Source: Azohydromonas lata NBRC 102462
Lineage (GTDB): Bacteria; Pseudomonadota; Gammaproteobacteria; Burkholderiales; Burkholderiaceae_C
Direction: 5' to 3'
Length of the DNA: 64,000 nt
Assembly: GCF_001571085.1 (NCBI RefSeq)
Contig: NZ_BCTC01000026.1
Location: forward strand, 1-64,000
The position numbers and the translations under genes were made by a program. This document shows, piece after piece, positions 7,813-16,388 of this stretch. Below the pieces are notes generated by a model that worked only from the letters and a program-made list of their open reading frames with translations, was not told the origin of the DNA and made no database searches. Each line of letters opens with the position of its first letter. Within the stretch, counting starts at the first letter, position 1.

Positions 7813-8934
7813 TCAAGCCGTCCCGGGCTCGCCCACGTAGCGGCGCGCGTAGCGCTGGCCCAGGCTGGTGAGGACCTCGTAGCCTATGGTGCCCGCTTGG
7901 GCGGCCACGGTGTCCACGTCCTGCTGCTCGTTGATGAGGTCCACCAGCGCGCCCGGCTGCAGCGCGCCGGCGGGCACGGCGCTGGCGTCCAGCGTGATGG
8001 TGTCCATGGAGACCTTGCCCACCAGCGGCAGCAGGGTGCCGTTGAACCAGGCCGCGCCGCGGTTGCTCAGCGCGCGCAGCCAGCCGTCGGCATAGCCCAC
8101 CGACACGGTGGCGATGCGCGTGGGCTGGCCGCAGCGCCAGCTGTGGCCGTAGCCCACGGGCGTGCCGGGCTCGATGTCGCGCGTCTGCATCACCTTGCCC
8201 TGCAGCCGCACGACCGGGCGCAGCGGGTTGCTGGCGCCCGCCACCGGTGCGATGCCGTACAGCGCCGCGCCGGGGCGCACGAGGTCGAAGTGGTAGTCGT
8301 CGCCCAGGAAGATGGCCGACGAGTTGGCAAAGCTCGCGGGCGCCGCGGGCAGCAGGCGGCGCGCGGCTCGGAAGCGCTGCAACTGCTCGCGGTTGGCGGG
8401 GTTAGCCTGGTCCTCGGCGCAGGCCAGGTGGCTCATCACGCCGGCCACGCGGATGCCCGCCAGCGACGGCGCATCGGCCGCGACGGCCTGCAACTCCACC
8501 GGCGACAGGCCCAGCCGCGCCATGCCGGAGTCCACCTGCACGAAGGCGGGCAGCTCGCGGTCCAGCCGCCGCGCCAGGGCGCGCCAGCCGGCGATCTGCG
8601 CCGCGCTGTTGAGCACGGGCACGATGCCGCGGCGCTCGAACTCGGCTTCCGTGCCCGGCGTCGGGCCGTGCAGGACGAGCACCGCGGCGTGCGCGGGCAG
8701 CGCGGGCTTGAGCGCCAGTGCCTCGTCCAGGTGGGCGACGAAGAAGGTGCGGCAGCCCGCGGCGGCCAGCGCGGGCGCCACGCGCGTGGCGCCCAGGCCG
8801 TAGGCGTCGGCCTTGACGACCGCGGCGCATTGCGCCGCGCCCACCGCGGCCTGGAGGCTGCGCCAGTTGTCGCAGATCGCGCCCACGTCGATGGTCAGCA
8901 GGGCGCCGGCGCGGGAGGTGTCGTGGTCAGTCAT
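7813..8934 (-). CDS. alr: Alanine racemase
   Basis: 373 residues, the usual length. The PLP lysine is in AAVVKADAYGLG (Lys41), and the second catalytic tyrosine is in VGYGHSW. PGAALYGI and VSMDTITLD are other conserved blocks. It interconverts L- and D-alanine in the cytosol. Here it is the last gene of a minus-strand operon after dadA and a cycA-like permease, only 25 bp after the permease stop. The catabolic role (a DadX-like racemase feeding DadA) is therefore more likely than peptidoglycan supply. Family call is secure; dadX would be an equally good name. Confidence 0.93.
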   Translation of the reverse strand: MTDHDTSRAGALLTIDVGAICDNWRSLQAAVGAAQCAAVVKADAYGLGATRVAPALAAAGCRTFFVAHLDEALALKPALPAHAAVLVLHGPTPGTEAEFERRGIVPVLNSAAQIAGWRALARRLDRELPAFVQVDSGMARLGLSPVELQAVAADAPSLAGIRVAGVMSHLACAEDQANPANREQLQRFRAARRLLPAAPASFANSSAIFLGDDYHFDLVRPGAALYGIAPVAGASNPLRPVVRLQGKVMQTRDIEPGTPVGYGHSWRCGQPTRIATVSVGYADGWLRALSNRGAAWFNGTLLPLVGKVSMDTITLDASAVPAGALQPGALVDLINEQQDVDTVAAQAGTIGYEVLTSLGQRYARRYVGEPGTA

Positions 8935-8959
8935 GGTGGGTCGTCCCGTGGTGTGAGGC

Positions 8960-10387
8960 TCAGCGGCTGGCGCCGCGCATGATGGAGGGCACCACTTCCA
9001 CGCCCGCGCTCCGGGTGAAACGGTAGCCCACGGCCAGCAGCGCGAACCACAGGGGCGCGACGTACAGCGCCACGCGGGTCTGCGGGTCCAGGCCCAGCAG
9101 GCCGAAGGCCACGACCATGAAGGCCACCACGATCCAGTTGACCACCGGCGCGCCCGGCATGCGGAAGGCCACGGCGCGGGCCTGGCGGGCGGCCACGGCT
9201 TTGCGGTAGCCCAGGTGGGCGATCATGATGATGGACCAGGTCCACAGCGCGCTCACCAGCGACACGCTGGTGATCCAGATGAAGGCCTCTTCAGGCACCA
9301 CGTAGTTGAGCACCACGCCCGCGCCCATGAGCAGCGCCGAGAAGGTGATGGCCGCCGAGGGCACGTGGTTGCGGTTGACGCGGCCGAAGGCGCGCGGCGC
9401 CTGGCCGAACTGCGCCAGCGTGTAGAGCATGCGCCCGGTGCTGAAGATGCCGCTGTTGCACGAGGACGCGGCCGCCGTGATGACCACGAAGTTCACGACG
9501 CTGGCGGCGCCGGGAATGCCCATCTTCTCGAACAGGAACACGAAGGGGCTGACGCCGGGCTTGAGCTCGGTCCAGGGCACCAGCGACATCATGATGACCA
9601 GCGCGCCGATGTAGAAGATCAGGATGCGCCACACCACGCCGTTGGTGGCGCGCGGCAGCACCTGCTCGGGGTTCTGCGCCTCGCCGGCCGTCACGCCAAT
9701 GAGCTCCACGCCCTGGAAGGCGAACATCACCATCTGCAGCGTGAGCGCCACGCCCAGCACGCCAAAGGGCATGAAGCCCTGGTGCGACCACAGGTTGGAG
9801 AAGCTCGCGGTGGGCGCCAGCGGCGTGACGCCGAAGAACAGCACGGCCAGGCCTATGCCGATCATGGCCACCAGCATCACCACCTTGATCAGCGCGAACC
9901 AGAACTCCAGCTCGCCGAAAACCGCCACCGTGATGCGGTTGGCGAAATACAGCACCAACAGCGTGGTGAGGGCCGGCAGCCACTGCGGGATGTCCGGGAA
10001 CCAGTAGTGCACGTACATGGCCACGGCGGTGATCTCGGCCATGCCGATGGTGACCCACATGAACCAGTAGGACCAGCCCGTGGCAAAGCCCGCGAAGGGG
10101 CCGACGAATTCCTCGGCGTAGGAGGCGAAGGAGCCGGACACGGGGCGGTACATCAACAGCTCGCCCAGGGCGCGCATGATGAAGAAGATGATGGCGCCAC
10201 CCACCGCGTAGCTCAGTATCAGCGCCGGCCCCGAGATGCTGATGGCGCGCCCGGCGCCCAGGAACAGGCCCACGCCGATGGCGCCGCCCAGGGCGATCAT
10301 CTGGATGTGCCGGTTCTTCAGCCCGCGGTGGAAATCGTGTTCCTCGTGGCGTCGTTCCGCCGCGAGCATGGTGTCCAGTTTCGTCAC
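8960..10387 (-). CDS. cycA: APC-family amino acid permease, CycA-like
   Basis: 475 residues with 12 predicted membrane helices. The N-terminal block NRHIQMIALGGAIGVGLFLG and FWFALIKVVMLVAMI, ELIGVTAGEAQNPE, NSGIFSTGRMLY are diagnostic of the amino-acid/polyamine/organocation family. Similarity by eye to the E. coli D-serine/D-alanine/glycine permease CycA extends over the whole length. It imports a small neutral amino acid by proton symport across the inner membrane. The position between dadA and alr supports D- or L-alanine as substrate, which is inference from context. Confidence 0.85.
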   Translation of the reverse strand: MTKLDTMLAAERRHEEHDFHRGLKNRHIQMIALGGAIGVGLFLGAGRAISISGPALILSYAVGGAIIFFIMRALGELLMYRPVSGSFASYAEEFVGPFAGFATGWSYWFMWVTIGMAEITAVAMYVHYWFPDIPQWLPALTTLLVLYFANRITVAVFGELEFWFALIKVVMLVAMIGIGLAVLFFGVTPLAPTASFSNLWSHQGFMPFGVLGVALTLQMVMFAFQGVELIGVTAGEAQNPEQVLPRATNGVVWRILIFYIGALVIMMSLVPWTELKPGVSPFVFLFEKMGIPGAASVVNFVVITAAASSCNSGIFSTGRMLYTLAQFGQAPRAFGRVNRNHVPSAAITFSALLMGAGVVLNYVVPEEAFIWITSVSLVSALWTWSIIMIAHLGYRKAVAARQARAVAFRMPGAPVVNWIVVAFMVVAFGLLGLDPQTRVALYVAPLWFALLAVGYRFTRSAGVEVVPSIMRGASR

Positions 10388-10463
10388 GCTTGTCGTCTCC
10401 TGTGTGGTGTCAAAGCCCGGGCTTGAAGCCCGCGCCCCTGCCGTGCGGTTGAGTCCGCTTCTT

Positions 10464-10484
10464 CTTGTGTCTTGTGTCTTGCGG
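10464..10484. repeat. Short tandem repeat CTTGTGT x2 plus a degenerate CTTGCGG
   Basis: Two perfect 7-bp copies and one diverged copy lie in the 183-bp gap between dadA and the permease. No promoter or terminator could be made out there. Confidence 0.5.
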
Positions 10485-10570
10485 CTTGAAAAGCCGAGCC
10501 CGGCCCAACCGCGGCGAGCGCGGGAGCCGGAGCGCCGAAAGCGGCGTTTAATGGGTGGTCAGGCGCGCGC

Positions 10571-11872
10571 TCAGGCGTTGGAGCCGGCCGTTTGCAGCCG
10601 TGCCGGCGTGGCGCGGCCCCGGCTGTAGCGCTCGATGCCCAACCCTTCCATGCTGATCTCGGGCTCGCGCCCGCTGATGAGGTCGGCCATCACGCGGCCG
10701 GTGCCGGCCGCCATGGTCCAGCCCAGCGTGCCGTGGCCGGTGCTGAGCATGAGGTTGCCGTAGGGCGTGGCGCCCACGATGGGCGTGCCGTCCGGCGTCA
10801 TGGGCCGCAGACCGGTCCAGAACTCGGCGCGCGAGACGTCGCCGCCGCGCGGGAAGAGGTCGCTCACCACGAACTCCAGCGTGCGGCGGCGGGCCTCATA
10901 AAGGTTGAGGTCGAAACCCGAGAGCTGCGCCGTGCCGCCCACGCGGATGCGGTCGCCCAGGCGCGTCACGGCCACCTTGTGCGTCTCGTCCATTACGGTG
11001 GATTCCGGCGACGCCGACGCGTCCGTGATGGGCACGGTGATGGAGAAGCCCTTGACCGGGTACACCGGCACGTCCAGGCCCAGCGGCTTGAGCAGCTTGG
11101 GCGAGTAGCTGCCCAGCGCCACCACGTAGCGGTCGGCGCGCAGCACGCCCGCGGCGGTGCGCACGCCGGTGATGCGGTCGCCCGCGAAATCCAGGCCCTG
11201 GATGTCCACGTTGTAGCGGAACTGCGCGCCCAGCAACTGCGCCATGATCGCCAGCGACTGCGTGAACTTGAAGCAGTCGCCCGTCTCGTCGCCGGGCAGG
11301 CGCAGCGCGCCCACGAATTTGTGCTGCGTTTCGGCCAGACCGGGCTCGATGTTCACGAAGCCGGCGCGGTCCAGCACTTCAAAGGGCACGCCGTACTGCT
11401 TGAGGATCTCGATGTCCTGCGCCGTGGCGTCCATCTGCTTTTGCGTGCGAAAGAGCTGCAGCGTGCCTTGGGCGCGGTCGTCGTACTGGATGCCCGTCTC
11501 GTCGCGCAGCGCCCGCAGGCAGTCGCGGCTGTACTCGGCCAGGCGCACCATGCGGCTCTTGTTGACGGCGTAGGCCGCTTGCGTGCAGTTGCCCAGCATC
11601 TTGAGCATCCAGCGCCACAGGGCCGGGTCCAGCGAGGGCTTGACCACCAGCGGGCGGTGGTGCATCAGCAGCCACTTGATGGCCTTGAGCGGCACGCCCG
11701 GGCCGGCCCAGGGCGAGGAATAGCCGGGCGACACCTCGCCGGCGTTGGCGAAGCTGGTTTCTAGGCCCGCACCGGGCTGGCGGTCCACCACCGTCACCTC
11801 GTGGCCGCTGCGGGCCAGGTAGTACGCCACCGAGGTACCGATCACACCACTGCCAAGCACCACCACACGCAT
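10571..11872 (-). CDS. dadA: D-amino-acid dehydrogenase small subunit
   Basis: Start at ATG 11872 ([12 protein letters not shown]), as in E. coli DadA; AGGGTG lies 6 nt upstream. A GTG three codons earlier is possible but less well placed. 433 residues versus 432 in E. coli. The FAD-binding glycine motif GSGVIG is at the N-terminus. [34 protein letters not shown] and [17 protein letters not shown] are strong DadA blocks. It oxidises D-alanine to pyruvate and ammonia, passing electrons to the respiratory chain at the inner membrane. First gene of dadA-cycA-alr, with a sigma-54 promoter 54 bp upstream. Confidence 0.95.
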   Translation of the reverse strand: MRVVVLGSGVIGTSVAYYLARSGHEVTVVDRQPGAGLETSFANAGEVSPGYSSPWAGPGVPLKAIKWLLMHHRPLVVKPSLDPALWRWMLKMLGNCTQAAYAVNKSRMVRLAEYSRDCLRALRDETGIQYDDRAQGTLQLFRTQKQMDATAQDIEILKQYGVPFEVLDRAGFVNIEPGLAETQHKFVGALRLPGDETGDCFKFTQSLAIMAQLLGAQFRYNVDIQGLDFAGDRITGVRTAAGVLRADRYVVALGSYSPKLLKPLGLDVPVYPVKGFSITVPITDASASPESTVMDETHKVAVTRLGDRIRVGGTAQLSGFDLNLYEARRRTLEFVVSDLFPRGGDVSRAEFWTGLRPMTPDGTPIVGATPYGNLMLSTGHGTLGWTMAAGTGRVMADLISGREPEISMEGLGIERYSRGRATPARLQTAGSNA

Positions 11873-11925
11873 GTCGTTCACCCTGATCTGGAGCGCACCA
11901 CGGCGGCACGCGATACGAGCCCTAT

Positions 11926-11942
11926 CGCAACGCCTGTGCCAA
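11926..11942 (-). promoter_or_regulatory. Sigma-54 (-24/-12) promoter for dadA
   Basis: On the minus strand TTGGCAC (11942-11936), 5 nt and TTGCG (11930-11926) give the GG-N10-GC spacing required by RpoN holoenzyme (GG at 11940/11939, GC at 11928/11927). The predicted start of transcription is about 11915, a leader of roughly 43 nt before dadA. Confidence 0.65.
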
Positions 11943-12015
11943 CTCCAATAAATTCCAATAAATTCAATGAAATCAAAGGCTTACGTGAATCTGCGGGGAA
12001 TTTCTGCCCGAAGTT

Positions 12016-12033
12016 TGTATTGATTTCAATACG
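12016..12033. promoter_or_regulatory. TyrR-box-like palindrome, candidate enhancer site
   Basis: GTATTGA (12017-12023), TT, TCAATAC (12026-12032) is a perfect palindrome, and the 18-bp window keeps the TGTA...TAC ends and the G-N14-C core of TyrR boxes. It lies about 110 bp upstream of the predicted dadA transcription start, a normal enhancer distance, and 111 bp upstream of the divergent TyrR-like gene. Confidence 0.55.
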
Positions 12034-12142
12034 GCTGCGGCGTGACCTGCATCACGCATGTCCCGACAAGCCTTGAGCGACAAGCACTTAGCGACTTCGT
12101 ATCGAAAGCTTTACACTGTCATGAAATGAATACAGGTGCTGT

Positions 12143-13687
12143 GTGCGCATAGACGTCGCCATTGCCGACCGGGTCGGCATCGCCCATGAAATCCTGGCGC
12201 AGCTTGCGCGGCGGGCGCTCAACGTCTCGGCGGTGGAGGTGGAGCCGCCGCACGTCTACATCGAGGCGCCAGCGCTGGATGCCGCGGGGCTGGAGGAGCT
12301 GCGCAGCGACCTCCTGCGCATCGCGGGCGTGGAGAGCGTGGACGTGCTGGCCATGATGCCCGGCGCGCGCCGCCGCCTGTACCTGGACGCGCTGCTGGCC
12401 TCGCAGGAGGACCCGGTGCTGGCCGTGGACGCGGCGGGCCTGGTCGTGGTGGCCAACGCCGCGGCCGTGGCCGCCAGCGGGCTGCCGGAGCAGCGGCTGG
12501 TGGGCCTGTCGCTCAAGGCGCTGATCAACGACGCGGCGCTGGTGGACGCGCTCATTGCCAACGGCTACAGGCTGCCGGTGAGCGAGGTGCTCATCAACGG
12601 CGAGCCTTTCCTGTTCGAGAGCGTGGCGCTGCAGGAGGAGGGCGGCGGCATGGTGGCCGGCGCGGTGCTCACGCTGCACGCGCCGCACCGCTTGGGCGAG
12701 CGCTTGAGCGCGCTGCAGAACTACGGCAGCGCGGGCGGCTTCGAATCCATCCTGGGCGAATCGCCCGCCATTCGCCAGCTCAGGCAGCGCGCGGCGCGCA
12801 TGGCGCAGGTGGACGCGCCGCTGCTCATCCACGGCGAGACGGGCACGGGCAAGGAGCTGCTGGCGCATGCCTGCCACGCCGGCAGCCGGCGGCGCGAGCA
12901 GCCCTTCTTTGCGCTCAACTGCGCGGCGCTGCCGGAAAGCCTGGCCGAGAGCGAGCTGTTCGGCTACGCGCCGGGCGCCTTCACGGGCGCCTTGCGCGGC
13001 GGCAAGCCGGGGCTGCTGGAGCTGGCCGACGGCGGCACGGTGTTCCTGGACGAGGTGGGGGAAATGTCGCCCTACCTGCAGGCCAAGCTGCTGCGCTTTC
13101 TCAACGACGGCAGCTTCAGGCGCGTGGGGGGCGACCGCGAGCTCAAGGCGGACGTGCGCATCGTCAGCGCCACGCACCGCGCGCTGGAGCAGATGGTGGC
13201 CGCGGGCAGCTTCCGGCAGGACCTGCTTTTCCGCCTGGACGTGCTGCACCTGCAGGTGCCGCCGCTGCGCGAGCGCACCGAGGACATCGTCCCGCTGGCC
13301 GAGGTGTTCCTGGCCCGCGCCTGCGCGCAGACCGGCCGCGCCACGGCGCGGCTCACGGCCGCGGCACGCGCGGCGCTGCTGGCCAACCCGTGGCCGGGCA
13401 ACCTGCGGCAGTTGCAAAACGTCATCTTCCGTGCCGTGACCATGAGCGAGGCTGCGCTCATCGACGTGGGCGACCTGGAGCTGGCCGGCGCCGAGGCGGG
13501 CACACGCGCGGCGCCCCGTGCCGAGGAAGTGCAGTCGCTGGACGAGGCCGTGTGCGGTTACGAGAAGGCGCTGTTGCAGCGCCTGTACCCGCAATACCCG
13601 TCCACGCGGCGCCTGGCCGAGCGCTTGAAGACCTCGCACTCGGCCATCGCGCAGCGGCTGCGCAAGTACGGCATAGGCGCGGCCTGA
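12143..13687 (+). CDS. TyrR/PhhR-family sigma-54-dependent enhancer-binding protein
   Basis: GTG start at 12143 with AGGTG upstream; MRIDV aligns with E. coli TyrR MRLEV. 514 residues against 513. Order: ACT-like domain (1-~70), PAS (~80-180), AAA+ (~203-430) with Walker A GETGTGKE (231-238), GAFTGA (278-283) and Walker B VFLDEVGE, then a C-terminal HTH (TRRLAERLKTSHSAIAQRL). E. coli TyrR lacks GAFTGA and does not work with sigma-54; here the motif is intact, as in Pseudomonas PhhR. The protein should therefore remodel sigma-54 holoenzyme. Divergent from dadA, the likely target. The ACT domain suggests an amino-acid effector, possibly not aromatic. Confidence 0.9.
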   Translation: MRIDVAIADRVGIAHEILAQLARRALNVSAVEVEPPHVYIEAPALDAAGLEELRSDLLRIAGVESVDVLAMMPGARRRLYLDALLASQEDPVLAVDAAGLVVVANAAAVAASGLPEQRLVGLSLKALINDAALVDALIANGYRLPVSEVLINGEPFLFESVALQEEGGGMVAGAVLTLHAPHRLGERLSALQNYGSAGGFESILGESPAIRQLRQRAARMAQVDAPLLIHGETGTGKELLAHACHAGSRRREQPFFALNCAALPESLAESELFGYAPGAFTGALRGGKPGLLELADGGTVFLDEVGEMSPYLQAKLLRFLNDGSFRRVGGDRELKADVRIVSATHRALEQMVAAGSFRQDLLFRLDVLHLQVPPLRERTEDIVPLAEVFLARACAQTGRATARLTAAARAALLANPWPGNLRQLQNVIFRAVTMSEAALIDVGDLELAGAEAGTRAAPRAEEVQSLDEAVCGYEKALLQRLYPQYPSTRRLAERLKTSHSAIAQRLRKYGIGAA

Positions 13688-14005
13688 GCCGCCTGTCGGG
13701 CCGCTGCGGGGCTCAGGCCGCGGCGGCGACGCTGTGCCACTGGCCGTCCGGCCGTTGCAGCACGCAACGCTCGCGCGGGGCCTCTATGAAGACGCTCAGC
13801 CGCTGCGGCGTGTGGCGCAGGTCGCTGCCGTTTGTTGTGTGAGCAACTGGGCTTGGAGCTGCAGGGTGCGCGCAGCGCCGGAGCCGAGGCGCGGGGCCTG
13901 TGCTTTGCCGCGCGGCGGGCAGGGGGCGTGCAGGCCGCAGGACGTATCCTTCCCGGCCCATCAACATGCGAAGGCGCCGCCCCGGGCGCGAGAAGGAAGC
14001 AATTC
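13688..14005. other. 318-bp stretch without a convincing gene
   Basis: No clear gene is visible between the TyrR-like regulator and the next gene. A minus-strand reading frame at 13713-13967 ends in a protein-like tail (RLSVFIEAPRERC), but it has no good start or ribosome site; it may be a gene remnant. Confidence 0.4.
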
Positions 14006-14665
14006 ATGGACGACCAAGCAGCAGCCGGCTTCTGGCAAACGGTGCGCGAGCAGGCCGATGCGCTGCGGGCACCGCTGTCGACCTCGCCGGACGAGGCGGG
14101 CTGGGACGACGTGGTCGCGCAGGTCGGCGCGGCCATGGAGGTGCTGGAAGCGGCCGTGCGCGAGGTGGACGAGCGCTTGGGCGTGGAAGCGACGCAGGCG
14201 CAGGACGCCGGCAACGTGCAACTGGCCATCACCTGCGGCTGCAACGTGGAGGCGATGGACGAGGTGCTGGCGCTGGTCGCTGCCGCGCCGGCGCTGCCCC
14301 CGGGCCTGAGCGCCGTGGCCTTCAAGCAGCCCGTGCCCGCGGAAGTGATCTCCGGCTTCGGCAACATGGAGTTCGCGGGCCAGGAGGTTGCGTTCGACGC
14401 GGTGCGCTTCATCGCCCGCCCGGCCGAGTCCGGCAACGGCCGCTACGACATCGTGTGCTTCGCTCCCAGCCGGGTGGAAACGCCTTTCGACGAAGGCGTG
14501 CCGGGTTCCATGGCCGTGCAGATGGTGCTGGGCATGGGCATAGGCGAGCTCAAGCTGATGACGCGCATCGGCCAGATCGGCGTGGTGCTCACCGACGAGC
14601 CGCCGCAAGGCGCCATGACCTCCTGGGAGCTCAACCAGGTCATGGACGAGCACAAGGTCCATTGA
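14006..14665 (+). CDS. Uncharacterised protein, paralogue of the gene at 16389
   Basis: The ATG at 14006 has AAGGA 8 nt upstream; 219 residues, no signal peptide or membrane helix, acidic. Visible core: FWQTVREQADAL near the start, LAITCGCNVEAMDEVLALV (~73-91), APALPPGLSAVAF, GRYDIVCFAP, VLGMGIGELKLM and SWELNQVMDE at the end. The same blocks in the same order occur in the protein encoded at 16389-17066, so the two are paralogues. Proteins with an FW start, a cytosolic alpha/beta core and the AAPALP-x-AF motif exist in other bacteria, but I know no function for them. Cytosolic, function unknown. Confidence 0.82.
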   Translation: MDDQAAAGFWQTVREQADALRAPLSTSPDEAGWDDVVAQVGAAMEVLEAAVREVDERLGVEATQAQDAGNVQLAITCGCNVEAMDEVLALVAAAPALPPGLSAVAFKQPVPAEVISGFGNMEFAGQEVAFDAVRFIARPAESGNGRYDIVCFAPSRVETPFDEGVPGSMAVQMVLGMGIGELKLMTRIGQIGVVLTDEPPQGAMTSWELNQVMDEHKVH

Positions 14666-14681
14666 GACGTGTGCGCGGCAT

Positions 14682-14703
14682 GCGGCGGGCGTTCGCCCGC
14701 TGC
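14682..14703. terminator. GC-rich hairpin after the unknown gene
   Basis: GCGGGCG (14685-14691), TT, CGCCCGC (14694-14700) is a perfect palindrome that extends by further pairs on both sides, 20 bp after the stop at 14665. No T-run. Confidence 0.4.
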
Positions 14704-14807
14704 CGCCGCCCGTGATGGGTGATGGCCGCCCGTGCCGGGGCCGCGTCCGCAACGCTCACTTGCCCACGCAACGTTCAACACCACGTTCACAACCGTTTGT
14801 TTGTTGA

Positions 14808-14834
14808 TTGACTTAACAATGCTCGTTATGTCAA
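14808..14834. promoter_or_regulatory. Near-perfect 10-bp inverted repeat in an AT-rich promoter-like patch
   Basis: TTGACTTAAC (14808-14817) and GTTATGTCAA (14825-14834) match as inverted arms at 9 of 10 positions around a 7-nt centre. TTGATT (14805-14810) and TATGTC (14827-14832) are also spaced like a weak -35/-10. It lies 126 bp upstream of the small ORF at 14960. Looks like an operator rather than a terminator. Confidence 0.4.
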
Positions 14835-14959
14835 TTCACGTGGGCTGTGCATGCTTGGCGGCGTGCGCTCCAAGCGATGAGATCTTTACGTTTTGACCGG
14901 CCTTGAAAAGGCTGCTGCGTGGCACAAGGTAGGAGGTTTACCCCTGCATCCTTCAGCAC

Positions 14960-15187
14960 ATGCCCGTTCGAGAAACCGACACCAAGACGACGATCTCCCA
15001 TGACGGCTTGCGGTACACGGCCAGGGTGCCGGGTTCGCTGTTCGGTCCGGTGGCGCTGGGTGGGCGGCTGACGATGATGTCGTGCTTCAAGTGCGGCCGT
15101 CACAAGCCCATGTCCGCGCTGGCAACCAAGCGCATCCTGGGCCGCAACGAGAAGGTATGCGCCCAGGGCTGCCGCTCGGACAAGTAA
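14960..15187 (+). CDS. Small putative zinc-binding protein
   Basis: 75 residues from ATG 14960, or 37 from the ATG at 15074 (MMSCFKCGRHKP). The C-terminal half has two cysteine pairs, CFKCGRHKP and VCAQGC, about 20 residues apart: a possible zinc-ribbon-like knuckle of CxxC-n-CxxxC type. Neither start has a well-spaced ribosome site; an AGGAGG lies ~25 nt upstream of the first. A hairpin follows 8 bp after the TAA, which supports a real gene end. Function unknown. Confidence 0.5.
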   Translation: MPVRETDTKTTISHDGLRYTARVPGSLFGPVALGGRLTMMSCFKCGRHKPMSALATKRILGRNEKVCAQGCRSDK

Positions 15188-15195
15188 GCGCCGTT

Positions 15196-15217
15196 GCCGG
15201 CTCAACTTGAAGCCGGC
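15196..15217 (+). terminator. Hairpin just downstream of the small Cys-rich gene
   Basis: GCCGGCT (15196-15202) and AGCCGGC (15211-15217) pair perfectly, and the loop holds a further CAA/TTG pairing. No T-run. Confidence 0.4.
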
Positions 15218-15293
15218 GCGGCTTGGATGCTGCCTGGGCGGGCGCCGAAGGCGCCGTGGTACGGCTTGCAGGCCCGGTGCGGGCCCAAGCTGT

Positions 15294-15491
15294 TCAGTGC
15301 GTGTCGCTGCAGCGGTACAGCGGCCTGGGCACGCCGGCCGTGTAGCGCTCGCGCAAGGCAAAGATCTCGTGCCGCGCCTGCGCTAGGGTCACCTCGCCGC
15401 GCGCAGCCCGCCGTTCGAGGTCGGCCAGCGCCAATTCGTATTCCGGATGGTGGCCGCCATGGCAGCCGGAGGAGATCGAGGTGGTATCCAT
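15294..15491 (-). CDS. Small hypothetical protein
   Basis: 65 residues from ATG 15491 (MDTTSISSGCHGGHHPEYE). The middle is a charged amphipathic helix (ELALADLERRAARGEVTLAQARHEIFALRERY). The initial His/Cys patch could bind a metal, but no family is recognised. No clear ribosome site; a longer in-frame start exists at 15602. Kept because the helix composition looks protein-like, with low certainty. Confidence 0.4.
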   Translation of the reverse strand: MDTTSISSGCHGGHHPEYELALADLERRAARGEVTLAQARHEIFALRERYTAGVPRPLYRCSDTH

Positions 15492-15675
15492 TGCGTCAAC
15501 AGCAGGGTTACGGAATGGCCTGGGCCATGCACTGACAAACGGCACCGACAAAAACCACTTGGACGGTGCCACGGTGCCGACTCGAAGCAATTGACGTTCC
15601 AAGCAGCTGGTTCACATCGTAGAGGTCGCGGCAATTGGCGTCTTGGCGGTTTTACCCTGACTTGACGACAGTTGA

Positions 15676-16290
15676 ATGCAGAAGATTTCACGTTTGCCGG
15701 CGGCTGGTTTGCCGAATCCAAGCATGTCCACACTGAGAAAACTTCCCTCCCGCCTGAAAACCTGCGTGTACGAGCTTTCCCGATTGCGTACCGCCTTGTG
15801 TACCTTGGAGGAGCAACTTGCCCACGCACGCGATAGGGTCATGGCCTGCGATGGAGCAGCCAAGAAAGAGTTACTGCCTATCTCCGAACACCTGGACGGG
15901 GCCATTGCCCACTTGAAAACCCTGGTGAACGCGCGCGGAGAAAACGCCCAAGCGCTGGCGCGTGCGCATTTCGCCAAGGCTGGCCTGGCCGAGGGCGCCG
16001 TTGTCACCCTCACCTATCCGGTTTACGGGCTGCGACGCGCCGCGGTGTTCGACGAGGAACGGCTGCCGCGCAAGCTCAAGGACGTCACGCTCAAGGTCGA
16101 AGGCTTCACGGTCGAGCATGTGCGCGGCAAGACGGAGGTGGTGTTGGGCGTCAGCGGCCACCTGGTCGTGGACGGCAAGCCGTCCAAGGAGGCAGGTACC
16201 TTTTGCCTGCACCCGGGCTGTCCGGTGGAGGTGATCAAGCCCGCGCCGGCCAAGGATGTGCCGCTGCTGCCCGCCCCAGCCGCGGACTGA
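15676..16290 (+). CDS. Hypothetical protein with an N-terminal coiled coil
   Basis: 204 residues from 15676; MSTLRKLPSR at 15724 is an alternative start, and neither has a good ribosome site. Residues ~25-75 form a heptad-like helix (LRTALCTLEEQLAHARDRV, ISEHLDGAIAHLKTLV). The rest looks beta-rich (AVVTLTYPVYGLRRAAVF, DVTLKVEGFTVEHVRGKTEVVLGVSGHLVVDG) and ends in a Pro/Ala tail. I do not recognise the family. It lies between the two paralogues at 14006 and 16389, all on the plus strand; the 98-bp gap before the second may allow cotranscription. Cytosolic by prediction. Confidence 0.7.
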   Translation: MQKISRLPAAGLPNPSMSTLRKLPSRLKTCVYELSRLRTALCTLEEQLAHARDRVMACDGAAKKELLPISEHLDGAIAHLKTLVNARGENAQALARAHFAKAGLAEGAVVTLTYPVYGLRRAAVFDEERLPRKLKDVTLKVEGFTVEHVRGKTEVVLGVSGHLVVDGKPSKEAGTFCLHPGCPVEVIKPAPAKDVPLLPAPAAD

Positions 16291-16388
16291 AGCACCGTGG
16301 CCGGCGTGAATAGCGCACGGCCGCAGGCCGGGCGAGCGGGCCGCCGAGCCGCGCTCCCTGAAAATCCCGGCCAAGCAGGAGAAGTTGA

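Noticed and set aside
13713-13967. 84-codon minus-strand frame in the gap after the TyrR-like gene
   Set aside because: The tail looks protein-like but there is no ribosome site and the first half is low-complexity; at best a gene remnant.
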